DNA of 64,000 bases from Acidobacteriota bacterium (GCA_020200235.1 JAIVJC010000134.1:25875-89874), one strand, 5' to 3'; shown: positions 35,684 through 45,702, counted from the stretch's first letter. Notes: a model not told the origin generated them from the sequence alone. Numbers and translations are program-made.

Positions 35684-36409
35684 TCATCGCGGGCCTGCTT
35701 CGTACCACCCGCGCCAAGCCTTCTTCCTCCGCCGAAACATCAGGATGACCAGTGGGTTCGTCCAGATCAACGTGCGCCACAGCCCCCAACGGTCGAAGCG
35801 TCGGGCGGAGGGGACAACCTGTACGTCCTCTATGAAGCTGACGCCGCCCTTTCGCCGCCTCGCGAGCCGTTTCAAGCGCCAATAAAAATCTACGTCCTCG
35901 CCCATGAACAGCGTCTCGTCGTAACCTTTCAGCGCGAAGAAAACGTCCCTTCGGCAAAACTGCGTCGCGCCCTGCGCCATCCCCGTCATCTTCCCGACGA
36001 CGCGCCAGAGTCGCAGGTAAATTTTCGACGTGAGCTTTGCGGGCCTGTAATCCGTGTCCACCGCGCCGCCGACGCAAGTGGGCTCAGCCATCGCGTCAAC
36101 GACGCGCCGCAACAGCTCGTCCGGGACGGTCGTGTCGGCGTCGACGAAAACTAAACAATCGCCGCCCGCGGATTCCGCCCCGGTGTTACGAACCTCCGCG
36201 ACGTTGTGGCTTGTCTCCCTGACGACGTTGGCGCCGAAATCGCGCGCGACACGAGCCGTCGAATCCGCGCTGTCGTTGTCGACTACGATGATCTCGACCG
36301 AAACGATTTCTTTCGCCCGCAAAAAATCTGTCGCCCGCTTGAGACTGGCGAGCGTTTCGCCGATGTAATCTTCTTCGTTGAAAGCCGGGATGATAACTGA
36401 AATCAGCAT
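35684..36409 (-). CDS. Family 2 glycosyltransferase
   Basis: 241 residues from the ATG at 36409. It starts with SVIIPAFNEEDYIGETLASL, the nucleotide-sugar site of GT-A enzymes; VFVDADTTVP (about 92-101) supplies the DxD metal site and GEDVDFYWRLKR (about 170-181) the acceptor-side ED motif. It is soluble with no membrane span, so it probably works at the inner face of the membrane on lipid- or polysaccharide-linked acceptors. It lies 20 bases after the hydrolase gene on the same strand, likely one transcript. Confidence 0.88.
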   Translation of the reverse strand: MLISVIIPAFNEEDYIGETLASLKRATDFLRAKEIVSVEIIVVDNDSADSTARVARDFGANVVRETSHNVAEVRNTGAESAGGDCLVFVDADTTVPDELLRRVVDAMAEPTCVGGAVDTDYRPAKLTSKIYLRLWRVVGKMTGMAQGATQFCRRDVFFALKGYDETLFMGEDVDFYWRLKRLARRRKGGVSFIEDVQVVPSARRFDRWGLWRTLIWTNPLVILMFRRRKKAWRGWYEAGPR

Positions 36410-36429
36410 CGCTACGTCGCGCGCGGCGT

Positions 36430-37500
36430 CTAGAGGTGTCGGCGGAGGAAGGTGACGATCTTCCAGCCGTCGAGGTGCTTCCAGGGCGTCTCGCCGAGCG
36501 TGTAGTGACCGGACGGGATCCAGACCACGTCGAGCGGGTGCCCGCTCTCGCGGACGCTCTCGGCGAAGTCGCGCGAGAGGTCGGGCGGGAAGGTGAGATC
36601 GTAGCGCGCGGAGATGAAGCGGATCGGTCGCGGCGGCAAGTCCGAGAGGCGCGGGGCGTAGGCTTGCGGGCTGACGGGGAGCCACGCCTCGCGCAGCTCT
36701 TCGAGCGTGAGCGCGTCGCCGACCCCGGCGCGGACGTGCGCCGTCGAGATGCCCCGCCACGTCACGTCGGCGACGTAGCCTGAGACGTGGTTGAAGACGC
36801 CGGTCTTTATGAGCGGCTCGTGCGCGAAGGCGAGGAAGGCGACGCACGAGCCGATGCTCGTGCCCAGGACGCCGACGCGCTCGTAGCCCTGGCGCGTGAG
36901 CCACAGGACCGCCGCGCGCGTGTCGAGCACCGCCTGGCGCATCGACTGGAGCGTGCGCCCGACGTTGGTCGAGACGAGGTGCTCGGCGCGCTCCATCTCG
37001 GGCGGCCGCCGCCCCGTGTGGTAGGGGAGCGTGAGCCTGAGCGCGGCGATGCCGAAGCGGTTGAGGACGTGGCAGAGCGCGACGTGGCTCGGCGGCTTCG
37101 CGTTCCACTCGGGGAGGACGACGACGGCGCGGCGCGTGTCGTTCGGCTTGCCGCCGAGCGTGAGTTCGGGGAAGAAGCGCGCGCGCGCGGTGTTGTTCTC
37201 GTGCGTGGGCGTGTGGACCGCGCTCGTCCAGGTCAGCTCGTCGCCTTCGAGGCGGAAGTCTTCGATCTCGGGCGGCGCGTAGAACTCTCGGCTCCGCTCG
37301 ACGGCGCGGCGCGCGTACTCCGAGACGACGCGGCGCGGGTCGTCGCCGTTGGCGTGATCGGAAACGAATTCGACGCCCCACTCGAAGGGGCGCACCACCC
37401 GGTTCGTGTCGCGCGTCGCGAGCCGCCGCTCGCGCGAGTGCATGTAGCGTGTGATCAAGTCTGCGTGAACACCCCTGACTAAGAGATGGGGAGAGTCCAT
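36430..37500 (-). CDS. Alpha/beta hydrolase
   Basis: 356 residues. Nucleophile elbow GTSIGS at 213-218 (Ser215), an Asp in SARYDLTFPPDL (about 305) and a His in IPSGHYTLGE (about 336) complete a likely Ser-Asp-His triad. The N-terminal third (YMHSRERRL, VEWGVEF-like) resembles the ABHD18-like group of unassigned hydrolases. No signal peptide, so cytoplasmic. Upstream of the glycosyltransferase in the same direction. Substrate unknown. Confidence 0.8.
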   Translation of the reverse strand: MDSPHLLVRGVHADLITRYMHSRERRLATRDTNRVVRPFEWGVEFVSDHANGDDPRRVVSEYARRAVERSREFYAPPEIEDFRLEGDELTWTSAVHTPTHENNTARARFFPELTLGGKPNDTRRAVVVLPEWNAKPPSHVALCHVLNRFGIAALRLTLPYHTGRRPPEMERAEHLVSTNVGRTLQSMRQAVLDTRAAVLWLTRQGYERVGVLGTSIGSCVAFLAFAHEPLIKTGVFNHVSGYVADVTWRGISTAHVRAGVGDALTLEELREAWLPVSPQAYAPRLSDLPPRPIRFISARYDLTFPPDLSRDFAESVRESGHPLDVVWIPSGHYTLGETPWKHLDGWKIVTFLRRHL

Positions 37501-37555
37501 CCTAAAAGGCGGCGGGAAAGTAAGTCAAAAGCGGAAGGCGGTCGGCAAAAGAGAG

Positions 37556-37597
37556 GGCGGAGGAGACGGGCGAGTTTATTCGCCCGTCTCCTCCGCC
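37556..37597 (-). terminator. Terminator of the subtilase gene
   Basis: Perfect 18-base stem, arms 37556-37573 and 37580-37597, loop GTTTAT. On the minus strand it is followed by CCTCTCTTTTG. It lies 29 bases after the subtilase stop. Confidence 0.75.
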
Positions 37598-37625
37598 CCG
37601 AAAGCTTCCGCCCCGACCCGCAGCC

Positions 37626-39200
37626 TTACGGGCGCAGGAGCCAGAAGTTGTAGCTGCCCGTTCCGCTGTAGGAGTAGATCTGCCAGCGGTAGTAGCCTGC
37701 CGTGCCCGAGTAGGAGATGGTCTCGCTCGAAGTCGCGCTCTCGGAGCGCGCGACGATGACCCACGCCGAGCCGTTCCACTTCTGCAAGTAGAGATCGAAG
37801 TCAGCGCCGGATGTGGGACCGACGAGGCAGCCCTTGTGAGAGCCTGAGACGGAGCTGTAGTAGTAGCTGCCGTTCGGGTGGTAGTCGTAGTCGCCCGTGA
37901 AGGTGAGCGAGCCCGTGTAGAGCGTGCCGCCGGAGCAAGCCGTCGGCGTGCCGCCGCCGCCGCCGCCGCCCGTCGTCAGCAGCGAGTAGAGCAGCCGGTT
38001 CGGCGAGCCCGTGCCGATGCCGGTGAGGACGCCGGTCGTCGCCGTCGAGATGATCGCGTTCGCGACCGTGGCGGGCGAAGCCGTCGGGTTGTCCTGCAGG
38101 TAGAGCGCGGCGACCCCGGCGACGTGCGGCGTCGCCATCGAGGTCCCGCTGATCGTGTTCGTCGCCGTGTCCGACGTTGACCACGACGAAGTGATCGACG
38201 ATCCGGGCGCGAAGAGATCGAGGCACGTGCCGATGTTTGAGAAGTCGGACTTGGCGTCGGTCGAGGTCGAAGAGCCGACGGTGAGCGCGGCGGCGACGCG
38301 CGCGGGCGACGAGTTGCAGGCGTTCTGCCCGTAGTCGTTGCCGGCGGCGACGGCGTAGGTCACGCCCGCGTTGATCGAGTTCTGCACGGCGGTGTCGAGC
38401 GCGCTACTGGCGCCGCCGCCGAGGCTCATGTTGGCGACCGCCGGGCTGACGCGGTTCGCCGTCACCCAATCGACGCCGGAGATCACGGTCGAGTCCGTGC
38501 CGCTGCCCGCGCAGTCGAGCACGCGCACGGCGTGGAGCGAAACATTTTTGGCGACGCCGTAAGTCGAGCCGCCGACGGTGCCGGCGACGTGCGTGCCGTG
38601 ACCGTTGCAGTCGTTGCCCGCCTGCCCATCATTGATGGAGTCGAAGACTTTCGTGGCGCGCCCGCCGAACTGCGTGTGCGTGGTGCGGATGCCGGTGTCG
38701 ATGACGTAGGCGTGGACGCCCGCGCCCGTCGGCGTGTAGTTGTAGTTGCCGTCGAGCGGGCGGTTGCGCTGATCGATGCGGTCGAGACCCCACGGCGCGC
38801 CCGTCTGCACGGTCGTGGCGTGGACCTCGCCGTCCTCCTCGACGAAGTTGACGCGCGGGTCTGCGCTCAGCGCCATCGCCTGCTCCTCCGTCATCTCGGC
38901 GGCGAAGCCGTGCAGCGCGTGGCGGAAGACCTTATCGACTTTCGCGCCGTAGGCGCGGCTCATGTCGGCGGCGACGAAGGGCGCGAGCGAGTCGTCGCCC
39001 TTCGGATCGGCGGCGTAGTCGTTCAAAACGACGACGTAGCGGTTCGCGACCGGCTGCGCGGCGCGCCGGAACTTGCCGAGCGACTGCCCGCGCTCCTGCG
39101 GCGCTTGTTTACTGACCGGAGCCTGGCTGCTGACCGGGCGCGGCGCGTAGGTGAAGGCTAAGAGTGTGAGTGCGGCGACTAAGGTAAGGGCTTTCTTCAT
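37626..39200 (-). CDS. Secreted subtilisin-like serine peptidase (S8) with I9 and PPC domains
   Basis: 524 residues from the ATG at 39200 (GGAGA just upstream). Signal peptide about 1-25, inhibitor I9 propeptide about 54-128 (YVVVLNDYA, FVEEDGEV), then the proteinase-K-like catalytic domain with Asp168 (VIDTGIRTTH), His201 (GHGTHVAG), oxyanion Asn288 and Ser354 (GTSMATPH). A Gly-run linker (about 411-417) leads to a C-terminal pre-peptidase domain (about 420-524). All catalytic residues are present, so it is probably an active extracellular protease with a self-removed propeptide. Confidence 0.95.
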   Translation of the reverse strand: MKKALTLVAALTLLAFTYAPRPVSSQAPVSKQAPQERGQSLGKFRRAAQPVANRYVVVLNDYAADPKGDDSLAPFVAADMSRAYGAKVDKVFRHALHGFAAEMTEEQAMALSADPRVNFVEEDGEVHATTVQTGAPWGLDRIDQRNRPLDGNYNYTPTGAGVHAYVIDTGIRTTHTQFGGRATKVFDSINDGQAGNDCNGHGTHVAGTVGGSTYGVAKNVSLHAVRVLDCAGSGTDSTVISGVDWVTANRVSPAVANMSLGGGASSALDTAVQNSINAGVTYAVAAGNDYGQNACNSSPARVAAALTVGSSTSTDAKSDFSNIGTCLDLFAPGSSITSSWSTSDTATNTISGTSMATPHVAGVAALYLQDNPTASPATVANAIISTATTGVLTGIGTGSPNRLLYSLLTTGGGGGGGTPTACSGGTLYTGSLTFTGDYDYHPNGSYYYSSVSGSHKGCLVGPTSGADFDLYLQKWNGSAWVIVARSESATSSETISYSGTAGYYRWQIYSYSGTGSYNFWLLRP

Positions 39201-39329
39201 CACGTCTCCTGTCTGCTGGTAAGGTTGTTGACAGACGCGCGCGTGCGGTGCGCGCGAGCTTGAGTGGGAATGTCGGTGGCGGCGCGGATCGCCGCGCGGG
39301 GACGCTTTCAGCGATCGCGCGCCGCCGCG

Positions 39330-39872
39330 TCAGCGGCACTTTACGATTGACGGCTCGCGCCCGCGGGCGAGCGTGAACGTCCCCATAATCTTTCTGGTGC
39401 TGCCGCGCGCGACGGTGAGTTTCATCGTCTCGCCCGCGACGCGACCCGTGAAGCGCGCCGCGTAGCCGCCGGGTTGCTCGCCCATGCGGACGGGACCGCC
39501 GTGCTCTTCGAAGTAAGTTCCGGCGACGTCGAAGCGTCCCCGCCGGTCGAGGGAGATCCGCCGCGGGATCGTCGCGTGCGCGCAGTCGAACTCGAGCGTG
39601 GCGGAGTCGTGCGCGACGTTCATCTCGACGTGTTCCCCGCCCCACGTCCCCGTCGGCACGCCTTTCGTTCCGTGGGCGTCGTCCGTCAACGCATCGCGCA
39701 TCGCGTCCTCCCGCGCAGACTCTCTCTTCGACGGCACTTCGACCCGTCCCGGCGAGAAACTTTCCCGTTGTGCCCGCGGGACGGCACGACCCACGGCGGG
39801 AAAGGCATTGACGATAACCAGAGCGGAGACGAGGATGGCGATCTTCGGGCGATGGATCAAGAGACCTCCCAT
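39330..39872 (-). CDS. Secreted conserved hypothetical protein (GTWGGEH/DCAHATI type)
   Basis: 180 residues with an N-terminal hydrophobic signal (about 8-28). The second half has GTWGGEHVEMNV, LEFDCAHATIPR, GRFDVAGTYFEEHGGP and a final FTLARGREPSIVKC, a pattern I recognise from short secreted hypotheticals in several phyla. Probably a small beta-barrel or sandwich outside the cytoplasm, with two conserved cysteines that may pair. No function is known. Confidence 0.7.
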   Translation of the reverse strand: MGGLLIHRPKIAILVSALVIVNAFPAVGRAVPRAQRESFSPGRVEVPSKRESAREDAMRDALTDDAHGTKGVPTGTWGGEHVEMNVAHDSATLEFDCAHATIPRRISLDRRGRFDVAGTYFEEHGGPVRMGEQPGGYAARFTGRVAGETMKLTVARGSTRKIMGTFTLARGREPSIVKCR

Positions 39873-39973
39873 CAGTCAGGTCATAACGTTTGTTATAGCG
39901 AGTGGTATCGACTCCGCGAATAATCAGGCGGCGGGGCATGTACCTCGCCGATCTCGCGCGGTCATTGGCTGGT

Positions 39974-40008
39974 AAAAAGGGGTGAATGCTTTTCAGCACT
40001 CACCCCTT
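39974..40008 (-). terminator. Terminator of the gene ending at 40032
   Basis: On the minus strand a 14-base stem (40008-39995 with 39990-39977) with one G-T pair and a four-base loop runs into a TTTTT tract (39978-39974). Classical rho-independent terminator. Confidence 0.85.
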
Positions 40009-40031
40009 CTCCGGTCACGCGGTTATCGGAG

Positions 40032-41666
40032 CTACTGGCAAGTGCTCAACTTGAATGAGGAAATGTACGTCGTCCAGTTGAAGGAACCGTTGGCGGGAAG
40101 GTACTCGGTCGTGAAGACCATCGTACAACCGTCCACCGGATCGACGCTGAGCATGCTGTAGTCGCCCCAGCGGGCGAGTTGATTCCCGGTCTGCACGCCG
40201 GGTCCCGCGAGGATGCTGGTCTCGCCTCCGAGCGTACCCGGTAGGTCCACCGGACTGCGGAAGGCGTAACGGATGCTCGGCTTGATGCTGCTCGCGTTCG
40301 AGATGTTGTAGCCGATGGCGATGCCACCCGTCTTGTCCATCGCCGCGCTACCCATCCAGCGATAATCCGAGGTGGGCGCGTAAGTGCCCTGCTGGAAAAT
40401 GACCGGGGTCGCGCCGGAGATGGTATTGCCCAAGGCGTTGCGCAACTCGTACCAGCGGACGCCGGTGACGCCGCCGGTCGCGACGGAGTGGTTGACGAGA
40501 AGCATCTCGTGATCGACGAAATTGCGATAACTGAGGCGGTACATCAAACGGTCGCCCAGAGAGTCGAGCTGCTGGGTCGTGCCCGGCTGCGGGATGCACG
40601 TTCCGCCGCCGCAGGCACGGCTGAAAGCCGCGACGCCCGCGACCGTGGTCGGACCCGTCAGCGTGCCCGTCCCGGCAGCCCAGTTGACCGCGAACTTCCA
40701 GGAGAGGAGGGAGGTGGAGGTGATGCTAAGCAGCGGGTTAGCCGTGCCCGCCGCGGGGAGCGTCGTGCCTTCGATGTCAGCCGGTTCGAGGCTGGCGTAG
40801 CTGCTGCTGGTGCGCGCGCAGACCTGCCGCGCCGCCGCGCCGACCAGCATCTTGTCGCGCTCGAAGGCGCACACCTGATTGCCCGAGAAGGTGCGGCCGC
40901 GCCTGAACATGTTGTAGGTGATGTAGTAGCCGTCCGACCACACGCCCATCTTCGGGTAGTCGTTGAAGTCAGTCCCGTAGGAGTAGGCGTAACGGTTGTA
41001 AGTGCCGGTCGGATCGGGCGTCGTCGAGACGGCGACGCACTGGAGGTACGGGGTCGAAGAGACCGCGAACTGCGTCAGCACCCAGCGGTCGGCGAACTGA
41101 TCGTACTGCACGATGGGGTCGCCGTCGTTGGACGTTTCGCACTGACCGCCGAAGCCCTGCCAGATGATGTTCCCGTTCTTCGGGAAGCCGCCGACCAGAT
41201 TGAACCCGGTGATGTTGTTGCCCGCGTCTCTCGTCAGCGTGTAAACGGAATAGCGCAGGTTGACCCACTGCACGTAGTGGTTAGGTCCGAGGTCGCCGGT
41301 CGTGTCGGGCGGGGCGACGCGCGCGTTCGGATCGACGGGCGTCCCGATCGTGGAAGCTTTGGGCGCCGCGGTGGCGGAAGACGAAGTGACGCCGCGCATC
41401 GCCAGCGGATCCACACCCGCGGGGTTAGAGTTGCCGACCGGCTGCGGGCGACCCGGCTCGAAATCCCTGCCGGCGCGCGCCCTCTCGGGCTGCATTCTCG
41501 TCTCTACCATGTCACGCAAGGGGCGCGTGCTGGTGTCAAAGTGTACGGGATCAGACGCCTCCGCGCGGTGCGTTTGGGCGGTGGGGTTCTGGGCTCGTGC
41601 GAGCGCCGGCAGGAGAGTGACGGCGCACAGGGCTGTAAACAGCAGCGAGGTTATGTCTTTCTTCAT
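40032..41666 (-). CDS. Large secreted protein, probable beta-propeller, function unknown
   Basis: 544 residues from the ATG at 41666 (GGAGG at 41654-41658). Signal peptide about 1-25 (ending ARA-Q). The core (about 110-540) starts PPDTTGDLGPNHYVQWVN and contains repeated W/Y-rich blades such as DRWVLTQFAVS, DYPKMGVWSDGYYI and YRWMGSAAMD. This is typical of exported repeat proteins with a propeller-like fold. Four or more cysteines suit an oxidised compartment. No catalytic motif. It follows the subtilase and another secreted protein in the same direction. Confidence 0.7.
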   Translation of the reverse strand: MKKDITSLLFTALCAVTLLPALARAQNPTAQTHRAEASDPVHFDTSTRPLRDMVETRMQPERARAGRDFEPGRPQPVGNSNPAGVDPLAMRGVTSSSATAAPKASTIGTPVDPNARVAPPDTTGDLGPNHYVQWVNLRYSVYTLTRDAGNNITGFNLVGGFPKNGNIIWQGFGGQCETSNDGDPIVQYDQFADRWVLTQFAVSSTPYLQCVAVSTTPDPTGTYNRYAYSYGTDFNDYPKMGVWSDGYYITYNMFRRGRTFSGNQVCAFERDKMLVGAAARQVCARTSSSYASLEPADIEGTTLPAAGTANPLLSITSTSLLSWKFAVNWAAGTGTLTGPTTVAGVAAFSRACGGGTCIPQPGTTQQLDSLGDRLMYRLSYRNFVDHEMLLVNHSVATGGVTGVRWYELRNALGNTISGATPVIFQQGTYAPTSDYRWMGSAAMDKTGGIAIGYNISNASSIKPSIRYAFRSPVDLPGTLGGETSILAGPGVQTGNQLARWGDYSMLSVDPVDGCTMVFTTEYLPANGSFNWTTYISSFKLSTCQ

Positions 41667-42021
41667 TGGTCCTCCGACAGTGGCTTGCGGTTGATCGGGC
41701 AGGGTCGCGCTCGCGCGCGACCCTGCGGTGAGAATGTGGGCGATTGAGCGAATAAGTTTCAAGCTTAGTGAGGGTGAAAGCAACGCTACCGCTTTAAGGG
41801 TGGCGAATGAGACCGCCGAAGTAATAAAGAGCGCCGGACAGACTGCCCGACGCGGGATGATCGCTCGTTATCAACCAAGCCGATAAAGCTTGTTCGGGGA
41901 TGAAGATTATATAGATATGGACGACACCGCGCAAGAAAAAAGTAAGCACCCACCGCCTGTTACAAAAAAAGAACAATTCAGCCCGCGACGATTCGGGCGC
42001 GACTTTCTCGCCATTTCCCGG
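41667..42021. other. 355-base intergenic region
   Basis: Leader of the minus-strand secreted protein and end of the aldehyde dehydrogenase remnant. AT-rich for this genome (41880-41960). I find no coding sequence, no convincing promoter pair and no terminator. Confidence 0.5.
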
Positions 42022-43298
42022 CTATCGCCTCGCCGCGCGTCGGCTCTCGCGCACTCGGCGGAGCATCTTCGGCAGGAGCAGCGAGGTTTGCAGGGGCGAG
42101 CCCGTGGTGAAGCGGCGCGCGAAGGCGCGGAAGAGATCGTGAGACCGCGGCGTGTAGCCGAACCACCAGAGATCGTGCAGGCGCGCGAGGCGGTTCGTGT
42201 GGACGTGCACGGCGTGGACGAGTTCGAGCAGACCGGCGCGCCCGTGCGTGCGCCCCGTCCCGGAGAGCTTCACGCCGCCCCACGGCGTCTGCGCGATGCC
42301 GTGCGTGTAGAGCACCTCGTTGACCATCACCGTGCCCGCCTCGATTCTTTCGGCGACGCGCTCGCCGCGCCGGATGTCTCTCGTCCACACGCTCGCGGTC
42401 AGACCGAACGGGCTGTCGTTGGCGAGCCGGATCGCCTCGTCCTCCGTCTTGAAAGTCATCAGCGGCAGCACGGGCCCGAAGGTCTCCTCGCGCATCAGTC
42501 TCATCGTGTGATCGACACCGACGACGACCGTCGGCTCGTGGAACGAGCCCGCCTCTCTCCCGCGCCCGCCGCCCGCGAGCACCCGCGCGCCGCGCGCCAC
42601 CGCTTCGCTCACGTGATCCTCGACGACTGTGCGCTGCCGCTCGCAAGACATCGAGCCCAGGTCAGCCCGCCCGCTGCGCGCGCGAACACGTCTGCGATCT
42701 TCAGCCCGACGAAAGGCGTCAGCTCGCTCGGCTTTAGCACGACCGCGTTGCCAGCCGCGAGCGCCATCACGACCTCGCCGACGGGGATCGCCCACGGGAA
42801 ATTCCACGGCGAGATGACGGCGACCACGCCCACCGGTCGATACACCACGCGCGACGTGCGACCGAGCAGACCGTACTGACCGATGTTGATCTTCTCCGCG
42901 CGCAGCAGCCTTCCGGTCTCGCGCGCGAAGTAGCGCATCAGGTCGAGCGTCGGCACCAGCTCCATCGAGATCGCTTCCGTCACGGGCTTCCCCGACTCTC
43001 GCGCGATCAACTCCGCGACGGCGTCGAGTTCATCGAGCACGATCTCGCGCGCGCGCAGGATCACGCGCCCGCGCTCGGCGTAACTCCGCGCCGCCCACCC
43101 GGCCTGCGCCTCGCGCGCGCGAGCGACCGCGCGCCGGACTTCTTCCGAAGTGCCGACGGGCACGCGCCCGATCTCCTCATTCGTCGCCGGATCGTAGGAG
43201 ACGATCTCCCCGCGCGCGTTCGTCGGGGTCTGCGCGTCATTCGTCTCGGCTTGGGCGTCATGCGCCGGGGCTTGCGGGTCGATGGTTTGCGTCGCCAT
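42022..43298 (-). pseudogene. Aldehyde dehydrogenase with deleted catalytic core
   Basis: The N-terminal part (43298 to about 42660) reads as a normal NAD(P)-dependent aldehyde dehydrogenase: YDPATNEEIGRVPVG, SPWNFPWAIPVGEV, VVLKPSELTP. The C-terminal part (about 42660 to 42022) is in another frame and begins SMSCERQRTVVEDHV, then EETFGPVLP, NDSPFGLTASVWT and TPWGGVKLSG. Between them about 130 residues are missing, including the catalytic glutamate (LELGGK region) and cysteine (GQVC region). The junction is near 42655-42670. This cannot be a working dehydrogenase. Confidence 0.88.
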
Positions 43299-43429
43299 AA
43301 GTTTTTCCTACGGACACCGAATTATCGCGCGAAACGCCCGCGGGCGGAAGGCGCGGGGCGCGGGGTTTGCCGCGCGGCACGTCTCGTCTAAACTGTCCGG
43401 CGACTTCCATTCTTCCAGGAGACAACCCG

Positions 43430-44722
43430 ATGACTCGCCCGCAGCTCGCAGAGTTCATGCGCCGCATGGAGCCCGACTCCGTCGCCATCATCCCCGCCGC
43501 CCCGGAAGCCACGCGCTCGAACGACACGCGCTACCGCTACCGGCAGGACTCGGACTTCTACTACCTCACGGGCTTCGACGAGCCGGAGGCGATCGCGGTC
43601 GTCGCGCCGTCGCGCGAGGAAGGCAGGTTCACGCTCTTCGTGCGCCCGCGCGATCCCGAACACGAGACGTGGGAGGGGCGGCGCGCGGGCGTCGAGGGCG
43701 CGAAGGAGCGATACGCCGCGGAGGCGGCGTTCCCCGTCTCAGAGTTCCGCGAAAAACTTCAGGAGCTTTTGAACGGCGCGCGCAACGTCTACTACCGCCT
43801 CGGCGTGCGCCCTGAACTCGACGAAGTCCTCGTCAAACAGATCGGCGAGATGCGCACGCGCAGCCGGCTCTACGTCGCGCCCGACTCGATCACCGATCCG
43901 GGCGCGATCCTCGGCGAGATGCGGCTCGTCAAATCCGACGCGGAGATCGAACTCATGCAGCGCGCCGCGGACATCGCGGCGGGGGCGCACGTCGAGGCGA
44001 TGAAAAATGTCCGACTGGGGATGTACGAGTACGAGATCGAGGCGCTCATCGAGTACCACTTCCGCCGGAGCGGCGCGGCGGCTCCGGCTTACGGATCAAT
44101 CGTCGGCGGTGGCGCGAACGCGACCATCCTCCACTACAAGACGAACGAGGACGAGCTGCGCGACGGCGATCTTTTATTAGTTGACGCGGGCGCGGAGTTT
44201 CGCGGCTACGCCTCCGACATCACGCGCACCTTCCCCATCAACGGTCGCTTCTCACAGCCGCAGCGCGAGATTTACGAAGCGGTGCTCGCGGCGCAGACCC
44301 GTTGCATCGAGATGGTCAAGCCCGGCGTGACGATGGAGGAGCTGAACAATCACGCGGTTAAAGTCTTGACGGAACGGATGGTGAGCTTAGGTCTGCTCGA
44401 AGGCGAGGCGGAGAAACTGATCGAGGAGAAGACCTACCGGCGCTTCTTCATGCACGGCATCGGGCACTTCCTCGGCTTGGACGTGCACGACGCCGGTCGC
44501 TACCAGCTCGAAGGCAAGTCGCGCCCGCTCACCCCCGGCGTCGTCATCACGGTCGAGCCCGGCATCTACGTCGCCGAAGAAGCAGAGCACGTCCCCGACA
44601 AGTACCGACGAATAGGTGTCCGCATCGAAGACGACGTGCTCGTCACCGCCGAAGGTCACCGCGTGCTGACTGCAAAAGTGCCGAAGCGGATTGAGGAGAT
44701 CGAGAAGCTGATGGCGCGCTGA
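43430..44722 (+). CDS. pepP: Xaa-Pro aminopeptidase (M24B, aminopeptidase P)
   Basis: 430 residues from the ATG at 43430 (AGGAGA upstream). N-terminal AMP_N domain (about 1-130, with YRYRQDSDFYYLTGF), then the pita-bread catalytic domain. Metal ligands visible are D252 and D263 (DAGAEFRGYASDITRT), H346 (HGIGHFLGLD) and glutamates in VEPGIYV and VRIEDD. Length agrees with E. coli PepP. It removes the N-terminal residue before a proline, in the cytoplasm, using two metal ions. Divergent from the aldehyde dehydrogenase remnant. Confidence 0.92.
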   Translation: MTRPQLAEFMRRMEPDSVAIIPAAPEATRSNDTRYRYRQDSDFYYLTGFDEPEAIAVVAPSREEGRFTLFVRPRDPEHETWEGRRAGVEGAKERYAAEAAFPVSEFREKLQELLNGARNVYYRLGVRPELDEVLVKQIGEMRTRSRLYVAPDSITDPGAILGEMRLVKSDAEIELMQRAADIAAGAHVEAMKNVRLGMYEYEIEALIEYHFRRSGAAAPAYGSIVGGGANATILHYKTNEDELRDGDLLLVDAGAEFRGYASDITRTFPINGRFSQPQREIYEAVLAAQTRCIEMVKPGVTMEELNNHAVKVLTERMVSLGLLEGEAEKLIEEKTYRRFFMHGIGHFLGLDVHDAGRYQLEGKSRPLTPGVVITVEPGIYVAEEAEHVPDKYRRIGVRIEDDVLVTAEGHRVLTAKVPKRIEEIEKLMAR

Positions 44723-44769
44723 AGAGGTTCGAGGATGATTCTGCCCGCGCGGTCGCCCGAGTGACGCCG

Positions 44770-45702
44770 TCACAGCTTGGCGACTCTCGACTTCATCACA
44801 TCGAAGGCGGCGCTCTTGTGTCGTTCAGCTTTCGGCGGCATCTTGACGAAGTTCGACTCCCAGGAGAGCGCCGTCTCGCGTTGCGGCGTCGGCGGGTGGC
44901 TGCCGAAAAGCAGGGTCATGAACTGGGACATGGCGTAATCCTTGCCCGCTTCGGCTTTCTCTTCTCGCTCGAAACGTTTGAAGATAGTCTTCATCGCGTT
45001 CGGGTTGTAGCCGGTCTTGTAAGCGTCGTAGAAGGCTGCGCGATCCGCCTCCAACTCGTTGAAGCGCGAGAAGCCCAACAGGTTGTCACCGACCGCGGCG
45101 AAGGAATTCTTCTCGTAGGCGGCGAGTAAATTCTTGAGAGCCGACTCCACCTCTTCGTAAGTCCTGACCTTGCGCACGCCCGTCATCCAGAAGAGTTGGC
45201 GCGTCACGGTCTTCGGCGCATGACCGAAGGCGTCGTGCCCGATCTCGTGCGCGATAATGCATGCCAGCTCGTCCTCGCTCTCAACCGCTTTAAGCATCCC
45301 GACATTGACGTAGACGCGCCCGCCGCCGATACACATCGCGTTCACTGCGTCATCGTCCAACACAACAAACTGGTACTGCCTCGACGGCGCGACCGAGTAA
45401 GCCGCGAGGCGCTTGCCGAGTTGCGCGACGTAGTCCGCGACGAACCTGTCCTCGACGGGCTTGAGCGTCCCCGCCTCGACCTTCACGATGGCGTCCGCGA
45501 GCCAACCCTCAGCCTCGCCTTTGAAGATATTGTCGCCGCCAAATGGTTTGGGCGCGAAAGGGGTTTTCGCCTTCTCGCGCGGTACGGGCGGAATCCATTC
45601 GGCGCGCGGCGAGTCTTGCGCGCGGAAGGCGAAAGCGAGCGTCGAGAGCGCGAGCGTCAGGAGCGCGAGGAAGAGCGGACGGATTGAGCGCGATATTTTC
45701 AT
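44770..45702 (-). CDS. M48 family metalloprotease, secreted
   Basis: 310 residues from the ATG at 45702. Signal peptide about 1-26. Zinc motif HEIGHDAFGH at 152-161 (H152, E153, H156), with a downstream Glu in FNELEADRAAF (about 208-218) as the third ligand, followed by GSHPPTPQRE, the typical M48 end motif. The usual membrane spans of HtpX are absent, so it resembles the periplasmic BepA/Oma1-type branch without TPRs. Possible role in outer-membrane protein quality control. Confidence 0.88.
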   Translation of the reverse strand: MKISRSIRPLFLALLTLALSTLAFAFRAQDSPRAEWIPPVPREKAKTPFAPKPFGGDNIFKGEAEGWLADAIVKVEAGTLKPVEDRFVADYVAQLGKRLAAYSVAPSRQYQFVVLDDDAVNAMCIGGGRVYVNVGMLKAVESEDELACIIAHEIGHDAFGHAPKTVTRQLFWMTGVRKVRTYEEVESALKNLLAAYEKNSFAAVGDNLLGFSRFNELEADRAAFYDAYKTGYNPNAMKTIFKRFEREEKAEAGKDYAMSQFMTLLFGSHPPTPQRETALSWESNFVKMPPKAERHKSAAFDVMKSRVAKL

